Source: Methylobacillus caricis
GTDB lineage: Bacteria > Pseudomonadota > Gammaproteobacteria > Burkholderiales > Methylophilaceae
DNA length: 64,000 nucleotides
NCBI RefSeq assembly: GCF_020532705.1
Contig: NZ_JAJAVD010000004.1
Coordinates: forward strand, 248,001-312,000
Direction: 5' to 3'
Shown: one piece after another, positions 35,639 to 43,700 of the stretch
Layout: each line of letters opens with the position of its first letter
Numbering within the stretch: position 1 is the first letter of the stretch
The notes under the pieces: generated by a model
The model's database searches: none
Told to the model about the DNA's origin: nothing
Seen by the model: only the letters and a program-made list of their open reading frames with translations
Program-made: the position numbers and the translations under genes

Positions 35639-37465
35639 GAAATCCCCCTCCCAGGCCTGGTTGTTGTGGCCTGAAATTTCGCTGTTCATTTCCTGCTCAA
35701 GAGTACGGGCAAGATCCTGCCTGGTTCTTACGCTATAAGAAACCACCTGTTGCATATCGGTATGAATGGGATGGATGTCGTGCATCATTTTCTCGTCATG
35801 CTGCCGGAATCTCCAGGCTGCAGTGTACGCCTGGAAAGGGCTATGCCCCATTTCGCGCAAGGCCTTTTCCCCCAAGTGCACAGCGCCCAGAAAGGTCTCT
35901 CGCACGCAATCTATTCCTATATCCATATAGTCGAAGACATAAGTCCGGTTGCGCGCCCTCGCCAATATTTTGACCTCAGGATAATGCTCGCGCACATAAC
36001 GCGCAGTTTCCAGGGCATCCTGCGCATTATCAATCGCCAGGATCAACAGCTTGGCGCGCGCAATTCCCGCAGCACGCAAGACATCGGGACGAGTGATATC
36101 ACCATAGTGGGGGCGATAGCCGAAGCTGCGCATGAGTTCAATCTGATTAGGATCATGCTCGATCACGGTAGGCACCACACCCACTCCCGTCAGGAGACGG
36201 GTGATGATTTGGCCAACTCTGCCAAAGCCAGCCACAATCACAGGGCGCTCTTCGTCAAACTCATCATGCTTGGCATGCTTACGCCTACGGTTAAGGCGTT
36301 TGCGATATGCCACATTGAAAGCAAGTAGCAGCAATGGTGTAGTAACCATGGACAAAGCCACCACCGAGTTGAGCAGGGCGCTGCTTTCATCACTGATCAC
36401 TCCGGCATCCACGGCAGCGCTGAAGATGACAAAAGCGAACTCGCCCACCTGGGAAAGCGTCAGCGCAAACATCATGCTGTCAGCGTTCTGCAGCCTGAAC
36501 CCCTTAGCCAAGCCAAATAACAGCAGCAGCTTGAATGCCACAAGGCCTGCTGCCAGCCCAAGGATGAAGAATGGCTGCTGCATCACCATGTCAAGATTGA
36601 CCGACATGCCAATAGAGATAAAGAACAAGCCCAACAGCAAGCCCTTGAATGGCTCTATATCCAGCTCCAGCTCCTGCCGGTATTCGGAATCGGCCAGCAT
36701 GACCCCGGCAATGAACGCCCCCAATGCCATGGATAAACCCACCAGGGTCATGAGAATGGAAACACCGATAATCAAGAACAAGGCAAATGCAATAAAAATC
36801 TCGCGCAGCCCCGTGTTGGCGATATAGCGTAGTACCGGCCGCAGCAGGTACTTGCCTCCCAGCACCAGCAGCACAATCAGCGATACCGCTTTGAGGATGG
36901 CAAGCCAATCCATATGTACACCATGGGAAACATGGGTGCCTGGCGCAATCACCAGCAACAGCACCATTAGTGGGATCACCGCCAAATCCTGGAAAAGCAG
37001 CACGGAAAATGCCGAACGCCCGGCTGGGCGGTTAAGTGCGCCTTGCTCCGCCAGTATCTGCATGGCAATCGCAGTGGAGGACATCGCCACGCCCATGCCT
37101 GCCACCAGGGCCAAACGCCAATCCAGGTCGAAAGCGATACCAAGGCCAAACACAACGCCGCCGGTGGCAATCACCTGCAGCCCGCCCATGCCAAAAATTG
37201 GCAGGCGCAACTCCAGAAGTTTGTCCGGCTCGATCTCTAGGCCGATCAGGAACAGCATCATGACCACGCCGAACTCGGAAAAATGCATGACGGTTTCCGT
37301 ATCCGCCACCAACCCCAACACCCAAGGGCCGATGATAATGCCAGCAAACAAGTAGCCCAGGACAGACCCAAGGCCTATGCGCCTGAAAACAGGCACAGCC
37401 AGCACGGCGGCACCCAGATACATTGCACTTTCCAGCAGGAGTGTTGGGATATGCGGATCCGCCAT
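35627..37465 (-). CDS. kefB: CPA2-family K+/H+ antiporter (KefB/KefC type)
   Basis: Inner-membrane antiporter of 612 residues. About 12 helices span residues 1-390 (HFSEFGVVMMLFLIGLEIEPDKLLELR is a conserved membrane part), followed by a TrkA-N/RCK domain that binds NAD (RPVIVAGFGRVGQIITRLLTG at about 405-425). KefB and KefC let potassium out and protons in to protect against electrophiles, gated by glutathione adducts. The ATG at 37465 shares its A with the stop of the oxidoreductase gene upstream, the layout of kefG-kefB. Whether it senses glutathione cannot be read here. Confidence 0.88.
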   Translation of the reverse strand: MADPHIPTLLLESAMYLGAAVLAVPVFRRIGLGSVLGYLFAGIIIGPWVLGLVADTETVMHFSEFGVVMMLFLIGLEIEPDKLLELRLPIFGMGGLQVIATGGVVFGLGIAFDLDWRLALVAGMGVAMSSTAIAMQILAEQGALNRPAGRSAFSVLLFQDLAVIPLMVLLLVIAPGTHVSHGVHMDWLAILKAVSLIVLLVLGGKYLLRPVLRYIANTGLREIFIAFALFLIIGVSILMTLVGLSMALGAFIAGVMLADSEYRQELELDIEPFKGLLLGLFFISIGMSVNLDMVMQQPFFILGLAAGLVAFKLLLLFGLAKGFRLQNADSMMFALTLSQVGEFAFVIFSAAVDAGVISDESSALLNSVVALSMVTTPLLLLAFNVAYRKRLNRRRKHAKHDEFDEERPVIVAGFGRVGQIITRLLTGVGVVPTVIEHDPNQIELMRSFGYRPHYGDITRPDVLRAAGIARAKLLILAIDNAQDALETARYVREHYPEVKILARARNRTYVFDYMDIGIDCVRETFLGAVHLGEKALREMGHSPFQAYTAAWRFRQHDEKMMHDIHPIHTDMQQVVSYSVRTRQDLARTLEQEMNSEISGHNNQAWEGDFKQP

Positions 37466-38079
37466 CAAGCAATCCCCTTTTCAATCTGGGGAGCAAGGTA
37501 TTCAGCCTGCTCGGATTGCAGGCTGTCTACTTCCGGCGGCAACTCACCGTTTGTCAGCTTCTGCAGCCAGCCGGCATACTCCTGCGCTTTCTCTTGCAGG
37601 TATTCATCGCTAAGCGTATCTACAGCCTGGGTAAGGAAAGGCTGCAGGTATTGCATGGCACAAAGCCTGGCAGTCTGCTCAAAAGGACGCAGGAACTCAG
37701 CCAGTGAAAATTGATTATAGCCACGCCGCTGGTAGACGCTATCGGAACCGCCAGTGGAAATTGCATGCACCCAGGACTTCCCTTGCAGCTTGCCCGCGTT
37801 ATCGCCAAAAGCCCAGCCGTAGCTCAAGACACTGTCCAGCCAGTTCTTGAGCAGGGCCGGACAGGAATACCAGAACATGGGATGCTGAAATACCACGATA
37901 TCATGCTGATCCACCAAGGCCTGTTCATGCTTGGTGTCTATCATCTGCTCCGGATAATGCGCATAGAGGTCATGCACATGCACATGCTCACAAGCAGCTG
38001 CGGTGTTCAGCAACGCCCGGTTGACGCGAGAGCTTTCAAAGGCGGGATGTGCAAAGACCAACAGGACTCGTTTGCACAT
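37465..38079 (-). CDS. KefG/KefF-like NAD(P)H quinone oxidoreductase
   Basis: Flavodoxin-fold protein of 204 residues (KRVLLVFAHPAFESSRVNRALL at the N-terminus; HDIVVFQHPMFWYSCPALLKNWLDSVLSYGWAFG in the middle), the family of the ancillary subunits that activate KefB and KefC. It directly precedes the antiporter and overlaps it by one base, so it is very likely its soluble partner. It could reduce quinones or other electrophiles. Confidence 0.88.
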   Translation of the reverse strand: MCKRVLLVFAHPAFESSRVNRALLNTAAACEHVHVHDLYAHYPEQMIDTKHEQALVDQHDIVVFQHPMFWYSCPALLKNWLDSVLSYGWAFGDNAGKLQGKSWVHAISTGGSDSVYQRRGYNQFSLAEFLRPFEQTARLCAMQYLQPFLTQAVDTLSDEYLQEKAQEYAGWLQKLTNGELPPEVDSLQSEQAEYLAPQIEKGIA

Positions 38080-38083
38080 TGAA

Positions 38084-38503
38084 TTATTCGCCTATCACCT
38101 TGACCAACACACGCTTGTTACGGCGACCATCGAACTCGCCATAAAAAATCTGTTCCCAAGGGCCGAAGTCCAGCTGGCCATCGGTAATCGCGACTACCAC
38201 TTCCCGCCCCATCACCTGTCGCTTCATATGCGCATCAGCATTATCTTCACCAGTGTCATTGTGACGATAGCTGCGAACCGGCTCATGTGGTGCCAATCGC
38301 TCGAGCCATTCCTTGTAGTCGTGATGCAGGCCGGACTCGTCATCATTGATAAATACACTGGCAGTAATATGCATTGCGTTCACGAGGACCAACCCCTCCC
38401 GCACCCCACTTTCACGCAGACATGCTTCCACTTCGTGTGTGATATTGATAAAAGCCATGCGCGCAGGTGCATTAAACCAGAGTTCTTTACGATAACTTTT
38501 CAT
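38084..38503 (-). CDS. YjbQ-family protein (UPF0047)
   Basis: Small enzyme-like protein of 139 residues. The conserved centre is [32 protein letters not shown], with [29 protein letters not shown] and [14 protein letters not shown]. Members show weak thiamine-phosphate synthase activity; the true role is not settled. The ATG at 38503 ([10 protein letters not shown]) fits the family length; the frame is open 19 codons further. It lies 4 bp after kefB's partner and is divergent from the Fae homologue. Confidence 0.88.
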   Translation of the reverse strand: MKSYRKELWFNAPARMAFINITHEVEACLRESGVREGLVLVNAMHITASVFINDDESGLHHDYKEWLERLAPHEPVRSYRHNDTGEDNADAHMKRQVMGREVVVAITDGQLDFGPWEQIFYGEFDGRRNKRVLVKVIGE

Positions 38504-38646
38504 GAGATTGGCCTTATGAAATTGGAAAGTGAGGAAATTATATCCTGCACCTGTTGTCATTCACCTGATGCGTTCTGTAATTTTGCATTTACAGGCAATT
38601 TAAGTTAAAAGATAAAGAGCTTGGCATTTGGCCTGGCCTCCATTTA

Positions 38647-38670
38647 GTTTCAATTTCTTGTTTCAATTTC
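38647..38670 (+). repeat. 11-bp direct repeat before the Fae homologue
   Basis: GTTTCAATTTC occurs at 38647-38657 and again at 38660-38670, a 13-bp period, about 30 bp before the start codon. It could be a regulator site or part of the leader. No function is shown. Confidence 0.6.
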
Positions 38671-38699
38671 CCTAACCATTCCGAAGGAGATACCCACTG

Positions 38700-39248
38700 A
38701 TGAGTGACAAAATTTTCATGCGCGTAGGCGAAGCCCTTGTAGCAGGCGGCCCCCCTGGCACGGCAGCAGAGCCTGAAGTCATTATCGGAGAAATGGACGG
38801 GCCAATGGGGACGGCATTCGGCACCCTGCTCGGCGACCAAGTCAAAGGACACTCGCGCGTCCTGGCCATCCTGAATACGGATATCATGGTGCGTCCTGCC
38901 ACTATCATGGTGAGCAAAGTGACCGTCAAGAATGAACGCTATACCAACATCCTTATGGGTACGGTACAGGCAGCGATTGCCAATGGCGTACTGGATGCTG
39001 TACGCAATGGTGACATCCCCAAAGATAAGGCCAACGATCTCGGCATTATCGTTTCGGTCTGGCTCAACCCCATCGTGGTAGAGCAGGACAACCTCGATCA
39101 TAAAATCCTCTTTGACATCCATAGAGAAGCCACTGCCAAGGCGATCCACAAAGCCATGTGTAACGAGCCTGATATAGACTGGCTGCTGGAAAACCAGGAA
39201 AAGATCGTGCACAAATATTTCCAGATGGGTCTGGACGGCAAGATTTAA
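38700..39248 (+). CDS. Formaldehyde-activating enzyme (Fae) homologue, active-site His apparently absent
   Basis: Fae condenses formaldehyde with tetrahydromethanopterin in methylotrophs. This 182-residue protein shows the family frame: RVGEALV at the start, a GTAFGTLL segment, then NILMGTVQAAIANGVLDAV and DIPKDKANDLGIIVSVW. In canonical Fae the stretch after GEALV contains a histidine six residues before the glycine of the IIG motif, thought to be the acid/base residue. Aligned on IIG, this protein has glutamate (E24) there and a two-residue longer loop. It is therefore more likely a Fae2/Fae3-type homologue than the housekeeping enzyme. An AAGGAG site precedes the ATG. It stands alone, divergent from yjbQ. 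Confidence 0.87.
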   Translation: MSDKIFMRVGEALVAGGPPGTAAEPEVIIGEMDGPMGTAFGTLLGDQVKGHSRVLAILNTDIMVRPATIMVSKVTVKNERYTNILMGTVQAAIANGVLDAVRNGDIPKDKANDLGIIVSVWLNPIVVEQDNLDHKILFDIHREATAKAIHKAMCNEPDIDWLLENQEKIVHKYFQMGLDGKI

Positions 39249-39272
39249 GCTCTGCTATAAACCCGTAAGGCC

Positions 39273-39310
39273 GCAGAAGAATAAGGACTGCCCCGTTTGC
39301 ATTCTTCTGC
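39273..39310 (+). terminator. Inverted repeat after the Fae homologue
   Basis: GCAGAAGAAT (39273-39282) and ATTCTTCTGC (39301-39310) are perfect 10-base arms with an 18-base loop, 25 bp past the stop. No T-run follows, so it may stabilise the message rather than terminate it. Confidence 0.5.
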
Positions 39311-39385
39311 CACGCACGACTCCAATAATCCGTGCAAGATTCAAGCTCACCAAATGGTGGCATCTGATCCCAGTAAAGGACGCTA

Positions 39386-40504
39386 ATGGCTGCAGCAAGT
39401 TTTCAGGTTGACCAGAATGCCCAGGGCAGGCAAAAAGTCTTGCTGCATGGCCAATGGTCATTGCGCGCGCAGGAAAACGATTTCGCCGGGCTGAAGAAAT
39501 CACTGCAGCCTTTTTTTTCAGATCCATTCGCCCAATGGGACCTAACCCAGGTCGAGCAACTTGATACTGCTGGCGCAGCCGTTCTCTGGTCCGGCTGGCA
39601 AGGCAAGATAGATGACAAGATAACCCTCACCGAGCAGCAAACCGCCATATTTGACACGCTGGGGGAAATAGATAGCCAGCCACAACCCCAAGCCCCCCGA
39701 CACGACTTGCTAAGCCTGATTGCCAAATGGGGCACCTTGTCCATGTTTGTCAGCAGTCATGTCTCGGATTTCATCCGCCTGCTTGGCCTGTTAGTCTTGG
39801 AGCTGGGATACCTGTTAAGGCGTCCGCAGGATTTTCCCTGGCGTGAATTCAGTGCCAACATCTACAAAAGCGGCATCACGGCACTTCCAGTCACAGCCCT
39901 GCTCGGCTTCATGATAGGCGTGGCCATGAGCTACCTGATGGCGACACAGTTACGCGCGTTTGGTGCAGACATCTTCATTGTGAACATCCTCGGCTTGGCC
40001 ATCATTCGCGAGCTTGGCCCCATTCTGATGGCAGTCCTGGTCGCAGGCAGGTCAGGCTCGGCCATGACGGCACAAATAGGCGTCATGCGGGTCACCGAGG
40101 AAATTGATGCGCTTGCCACTATGGGCATTTCACGCATATTGCGCGTAGTCCTGCCAAAGGTGTTAGGACTTACTTTCATTGCACCCATGCTGGTGATATG
40201 GACCTCATTGTGGGCCCTGTTTGGCGGGGCCTTATCTGCCAATATGGAGCTAGGCCTGGGCTTTCGCTTCTTTTTCGACTACCTCGCCACGGTAGTGCAG
40301 CCTGTCAACCTGACACTCAGCCTGATCAAGGGCCTCATGTTCGGCTTTATTGTCGCACTGGTTGCCTGTCATTTTGGCTTGCGCATCAAGCCCAATACTG
40401 AAAGCCTGAGCCGCAGCACCACCAGCTCGGTCGTAACAGCCATCACCTGTGTCATACTGATTGATGCAGGCTTCGCCATCCTCACCAGTGGCATAGGGGT
40501 ATAG
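39386..40504 (+). CDS. MlaE-family lipid transport permease with N-terminal STAS domain
   Basis: Inner-membrane permease of an MCE-type lipid transporter. Its 372 residues combine a STAS-like domain at about 15-100 (QWDLTQVEQLDTAGAAVLWSGW) with an MlaE permease of five or six helices from about 120 (SGITALPVTALLGFMIGVAMSYLMATQL, then FIVNILGLAIIRELGPILMAVLVAGRSGSAMTAQIGVMRVTEEIDAL). In E. coli the STAS part is a separate protein, MlaB; here they are fused. It leads an operon with ATPase, MCE protein and lipoprotein. Confidence 0.9.
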   Translation: MAAASFQVDQNAQGRQKVLLHGQWSLRAQENDFAGLKKSLQPFFSDPFAQWDLTQVEQLDTAGAAVLWSGWQGKIDDKITLTEQQTAIFDTLGEIDSQPQPQAPRHDLLSLIAKWGTLSMFVSSHVSDFIRLLGLLVLELGYLLRRPQDFPWREFSANIYKSGITALPVTALLGFMIGVAMSYLMATQLRAFGADIFIVNILGLAIIRELGPILMAVLVAGRSGSAMTAQIGVMRVTEEIDALATMGISRILRVVLPKVLGLTFIAPMLVIWTSLWALFGGALSANMELGLGFRFFFDYLATVVQPVNLTLSLIKGLMFGFIVALVACHFGLRIKPNTESLSRSTTSSVVTAITCVILIDAGFAILTSGIGV

Positions 40505-40505
40505 C

Positions 40506-41270
40506 ATGGCGACGCAGCCCATCTGTGAGATACGCAAGGTATGGACAGTATTCGGCAGCAACGTCGTGCACCAGGACCTGGACCTCACCATCAATGCAGG
40601 CGAAATAGTCTCGCTGGTAGGCGGTTCCGGCAGCGGGAAAACCACGCTGCTCAGGCATATTGTTGGCTTGACCCGCCCCAGCAAGGGCGAGGTGCTGCTA
40701 TTTGGCAAGAACCTGCATGAGATGGACCGGGTAGCCCAGCAGCGCCTGATGAATCGCCTGGGAATGCTTTTCCAGCAAGGAGCGCTATTCTCGGCCCTTA
40801 GCGTGTTTGACAACATAGCCTTTCCGCTGCGAGAGCTCAAGCAGTTCAACGAAGCAACCATACGTCGGTTGGTGCTGCATAAGCTCTCCCTGGTAGAAAT
40901 GGAGGCTGACACCAGCTCACGCCTGCCCTCCCAGCTGTCAGGCGGGATGATCAAGCGTGTCGCGCTGGCGCGCGCGCTGGCACTTGAGCCCGAGCTCCTG
41001 CTGCTGGATGAGCCAACTGCGGGACTGGATCCTGATCGCAGTGAGAAGTTTGTTGAATTGATCAAGGACATCAAGCATGCCTTGGGCCTGACCGTGATTT
41101 TTGTCACACATGACCTTGATACATTAGTCTCGCTGACTGACAAGGTAGCCGTGCTCGCAGATAAACGCATTGTTGCCAACTGTACCTTGCGTGAACTTGG
41201 CAACGTAGACCATCCCTTTGTGCAAAACTTTTTCCAGGGCGTTCGTGTCCGATTGGAAAGAACGGAATAA
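40506..41270 (+). CDS. MlaF-like ABC ATPase
   Basis: Cytoplasmic ATPase of 254 residues for the preceding permease. Walker A is GGSGSGKTT at about 39-47, the signature is LSGGMIKRVALARAL, and Walker B is LLLLDEPTAGLDPDRSE. It begins two bases after the permease gene. Together they move phospholipid between the inner membrane and the periplasmic MCE protein. Confidence 0.92.
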   Translation: MATQPICEIRKVWTVFGSNVVHQDLDLTINAGEIVSLVGGSGSGKTTLLRHIVGLTRPSKGEVLLFGKNLHEMDRVAQQRLMNRLGMLFQQGALFSALSVFDNIAFPLRELKQFNEATIRRLVLHKLSLVEMEADTSSRLPSQLSGGMIKRVALARALALEPELLLLDEPTAGLDPDRSEKFVELIKDIKHALGLTVIFVTHDLDTLVSLTDKVAVLADKRIVANCTLRELGNVDHPFVQNFFQGVRVRLERTE

Positions 41271-41273
41271 TTT

Positions 41274-42224
41274 ATGGAAAATCGTGCTCACGCCATTATT
41301 GTTGGCATTGTCACCCTCGTGCTACTCGCCATCCTTGTCTTTGCTTTCTGGTGGCTCAGTGGAACACGGCAATCACTGATTGAATACAAAATCATCTCCA
41401 GGCAACCGGTTACCGGCCTGAGCGAGGAGGCATCCGTCAAATTCCGGGGCGTCAATGTAGGCAAGGTCACCAAGATTGCACTGGATCCCGACTCGCAATC
41501 CTCCATCGAAATCACGATACGCGTCGATGGCAAGCTGCACCTGACCAAGGACACTTACGCTGAATTGCGCTCCCAGGGCGTGACAGGACTGGCTTATATC
41601 GACCTCAATGACAATGACGGCAGCGGCGAGCAATTGTCGCCCGGTTCGCTGATCACCATGCGTCCATCACTGATTGACCGCATTTCGGAACGCATTCCGC
41701 AACTGGCGGATAAGGTAGAAGCCTTTATCAACAACGGGGCTGATACGATAGCGCACGCCAATGAGGTCATGCACAAAATTGACGTGGACCGCCTCAACAA
41801 TACCCTGATCAACCTGGAACAGGCTTCAGCCAAGCTGTCCCCGACGCTGAATTCAGCCAATGATGCATTCAGCAAGGCAAGCAAATTCATGTCTGAACAA
41901 AACCAGCAGCAACTGACCCAAACCCTGGACAACCTGCAGAATGCCACCAACGCTGCCACTCCCTTGCTGTCAGAACTCACTGCCACGGTACAGGATGTGC
42001 GCAGCATGACAGCGGATATCCGCAACAGCACCGGCCTGATCGGCGATACGCTCAACAATGAGACCCTGCCGCGAATTAACGAGCTCACCATGACTGCAAA
42101 CGATGATGCCCGCCGCTTCAGCCGCCTGCTGGACATGCTGGAAGAAAACCCGCAAAGCCTGATTTTCGGCAAACCGGAAATACGCCCCGGCCCTGGCGAA
42201 TCCGGCTTCAAACCTGCTCCATGA
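41274..42224 (+). CDS. MlaD-family (MCE domain) periplasmic lipid-binding protein
   Basis: Protein of 316 residues with one N-terminal membrane helix (HAIIVGIVTLVLLAILVFAFWWLSG) and one MCE domain at about 40-120 (SRQPVTGLSEEASVKFRGVNVGKVTKIALDPD, then YAELRSQGVTGLAYIDLND). A long helical C-terminus rich in N, L and Q follows (about 150-290), longer than in E. coli MlaD and nearer to needle-forming MCE proteins. The product binds lipid in the periplasm. Confidence 0.92.
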   Translation: MENRAHAIIVGIVTLVLLAILVFAFWWLSGTRQSLIEYKIISRQPVTGLSEEASVKFRGVNVGKVTKIALDPDSQSSIEITIRVDGKLHLTKDTYAELRSQGVTGLAYIDLNDNDGSGEQLSPGSLITMRPSLIDRISERIPQLADKVEAFINNGADTIAHANEVMHKIDVDRLNNTLINLEQASAKLSPTLNSANDAFSKASKFMSEQNQQQLTQTLDNLQNATNAATPLLSELTATVQDVRSMTADIRNSTGLIGDTLNNETLPRINELTMTANDDARRFSRLLDMLEENPQSLIFGKPEIRPGPGESGFKPAP

Positions 42225-42232
42225 GGTATCCA

Positions 42233-42835
42233 ATGCAAAAACTTTTTCTCATCATCACTACCATTCTGGCAAGCAGCCTGCTTGGCGGCTGCGTAGGTTC
42301 AATCAAACCTGATGCCAAGGCCCTGGATTTTTATGACTTTGGCTTGGCATCAGCGCAATCCCGGATCGAGCCAAAGCTGCCTATAGACAGCCTCAGTGCA
42401 AGCGATGCCATCCAGAACAACAAAATACGGTATCGCCTCAACTACAGGAACCCTACGCAGATTTACGGCTTTGCAGAAAGCCGCTGGTCGACACTGCCGC
42501 TGGACCTCGTACGGCAAAAACTGGGAAATGGCACATTACCCCAGCAACAATGCAGCGTGAAATTACAGCTTGTGGCATTTGACCAGGTGTTTGACAGCCC
42601 CAGCAGCAATAAAGGGGTAGTGCAAATCCAAAGCGCCCTGATTGACCGCAAAAACCGCAGTGTGCTGGCTTCTACATTGATAGAAGCCAGCAGCGATGCG
42701 CCCTCTGCCGATGTAAAAGGCGGCGTGACAGCACTGGATGCTGCCAGCAGCACAGCATTGAAACAGGCCCTGAGCTGGGCGGAACAGGCAGCTGCCAACA
42801 CAGCTAATTGTTATCCACCGTCGCCAACCAATTAG
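42233..42835 (+). CDS. PqiC-like ABC-type transport auxiliary lipoprotein
   Basis: Outer-membrane lipoprotein of 200 residues. The signal ends in the lipobox LGGC (MQKLFLIITTILASSLLGGCVG). The rest fits the PqiC/YmbA family (RLNYRNPTQIYGFAESRWSTLPLDLVRQKL), which docks MCE bridges at the outer membrane. The ATG at 42233 gives a clean signal peptide; the frame opens 4 codons earlier and overlaps mlaD's stop. Its presence shows that the operon follows the Pqi/Let layout in part. Confidence 0.88.
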   Translation: MQKLFLIITTILASSLLGGCVGSIKPDAKALDFYDFGLASAQSRIEPKLPIDSLSASDAIQNNKIRYRLNYRNPTQIYGFAESRWSTLPLDLVRQKLGNGTLPQQQCSVKLQLVAFDQVFDSPSSNKGVVQIQSALIDRKNRSVLASTLIEASSDAPSADVKGGVTALDAASSTALKQALSWAEQAAANTANCYPPSPTN

Positions 42836-42849
42836 TTGGGCCGCGCTGT

Positions 42850-43692
42850 ATGCCAAATCAACACAGTCACCCAGTATTTACCGACCTCATGGGCTGCGGC
42901 CCTGACCCCGACCTCTCGGCCCAGCCGGTAGTCGGCCGTGTAGGCTTCTACTCCAAAGGCTGGGTGGTGGAAACCCACGCCCACAATCGCGGCCAGCTCA
43001 TGTTCGTGACTAAGGGCAGCATGCGCGTTGAAACCGAGGATGGCTCATGGATCACTCCGCCAGGCCGTGCCTGCTGGATACCCGGTGCCGCCAGACATAG
43101 CGTCACCTATATTCAGGCGGCTGAAATGAAAACGGTATTGATCAGTCCCGAACTGCTGGAACCTTTACCGAAGAAATGTTGCGTGATCAAACTCAGTCCG
43201 CTATTGCGCGAGCTGGTATTGCAGGCAGTGGAGATCGACTGGGATTACTCGCTGGATGGTTATGAATTCCGTTTGATGCGGGTATTGATAGACCAGATCA
43301 GCATGGCCAAGGAAGCACCGCTTTTTCTGCCTGAAGGAAAAGACCAGCGTTTGCGAAAAGTCACATTAGCCTTGCACACCAACCCAGGCGATGAAAGAAA
43401 CATAGAAGACTGGGCTTATATTGCAGGAGCCAGCCCGCGCACCCTGGCCAGGTTATTCCAGAAAGAAACCGGCATGACGTTTTCTGCCTGGCGCCAGCAG
43501 TTATGTCTCATACGGGCGGTAGAAATGCTGATAGAGGGGCACAGTATCACCAATATCTCAATCGCCCTAGGCTATGGCAGCACGGCCGGATTCACCAGCA
43601 TGTTTTCCCGCTTGATGGGCGAGTCACCCAGCAACTACCTCACGCGCTGGGGACTAGATCACACCATACAGGACAAGCAGCGCCTAGTCTGA
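42850..43692 (+). CDS. AraC-family transcriptional regulator
   Basis: Protein of 280 residues: an N-terminal cupin-type sensor domain (YSKGWVVETHAHNRGQLMFVTKGSMRVETEDGSWITPPGRACWIPG) and a C-terminal double helix-turn-helix (NIEDWAYIAGASPRTLARLFQKETGMTFSAWRQQLCLIRAVEMLIEGHSITNISIALGYGSTAGFTSMFSRLMGESP). The first ATG of the frame is at 42850; the only earlier start is a TTG at 42808 inside the lipoprotein gene. It runs toward the RND operon, ending 8 bp from it, and may control either neighbour; the sequence does not decide. Confidence 0.9.
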   Translation: MPNQHSHPVFTDLMGCGPDPDLSAQPVVGRVGFYSKGWVVETHAHNRGQLMFVTKGSMRVETEDGSWITPPGRACWIPGAARHSVTYIQAAEMKTVLISPELLEPLPKKCCVIKLSPLLRELVLQAVEIDWDYSLDGYEFRLMRVLIDQISMAKEAPLFLPEGKDQRLRKVTLALHTNPGDERNIEDWAYIAGASPRTLARLFQKETGMTFSAWRQQLCLIRAVEMLIEGHSITNISIALGYGSTAGFTSMFSRLMGESPSNYLTRWGLDHTIQDKQRLV

Positions 43693-43700
43693 TTGTCTCT

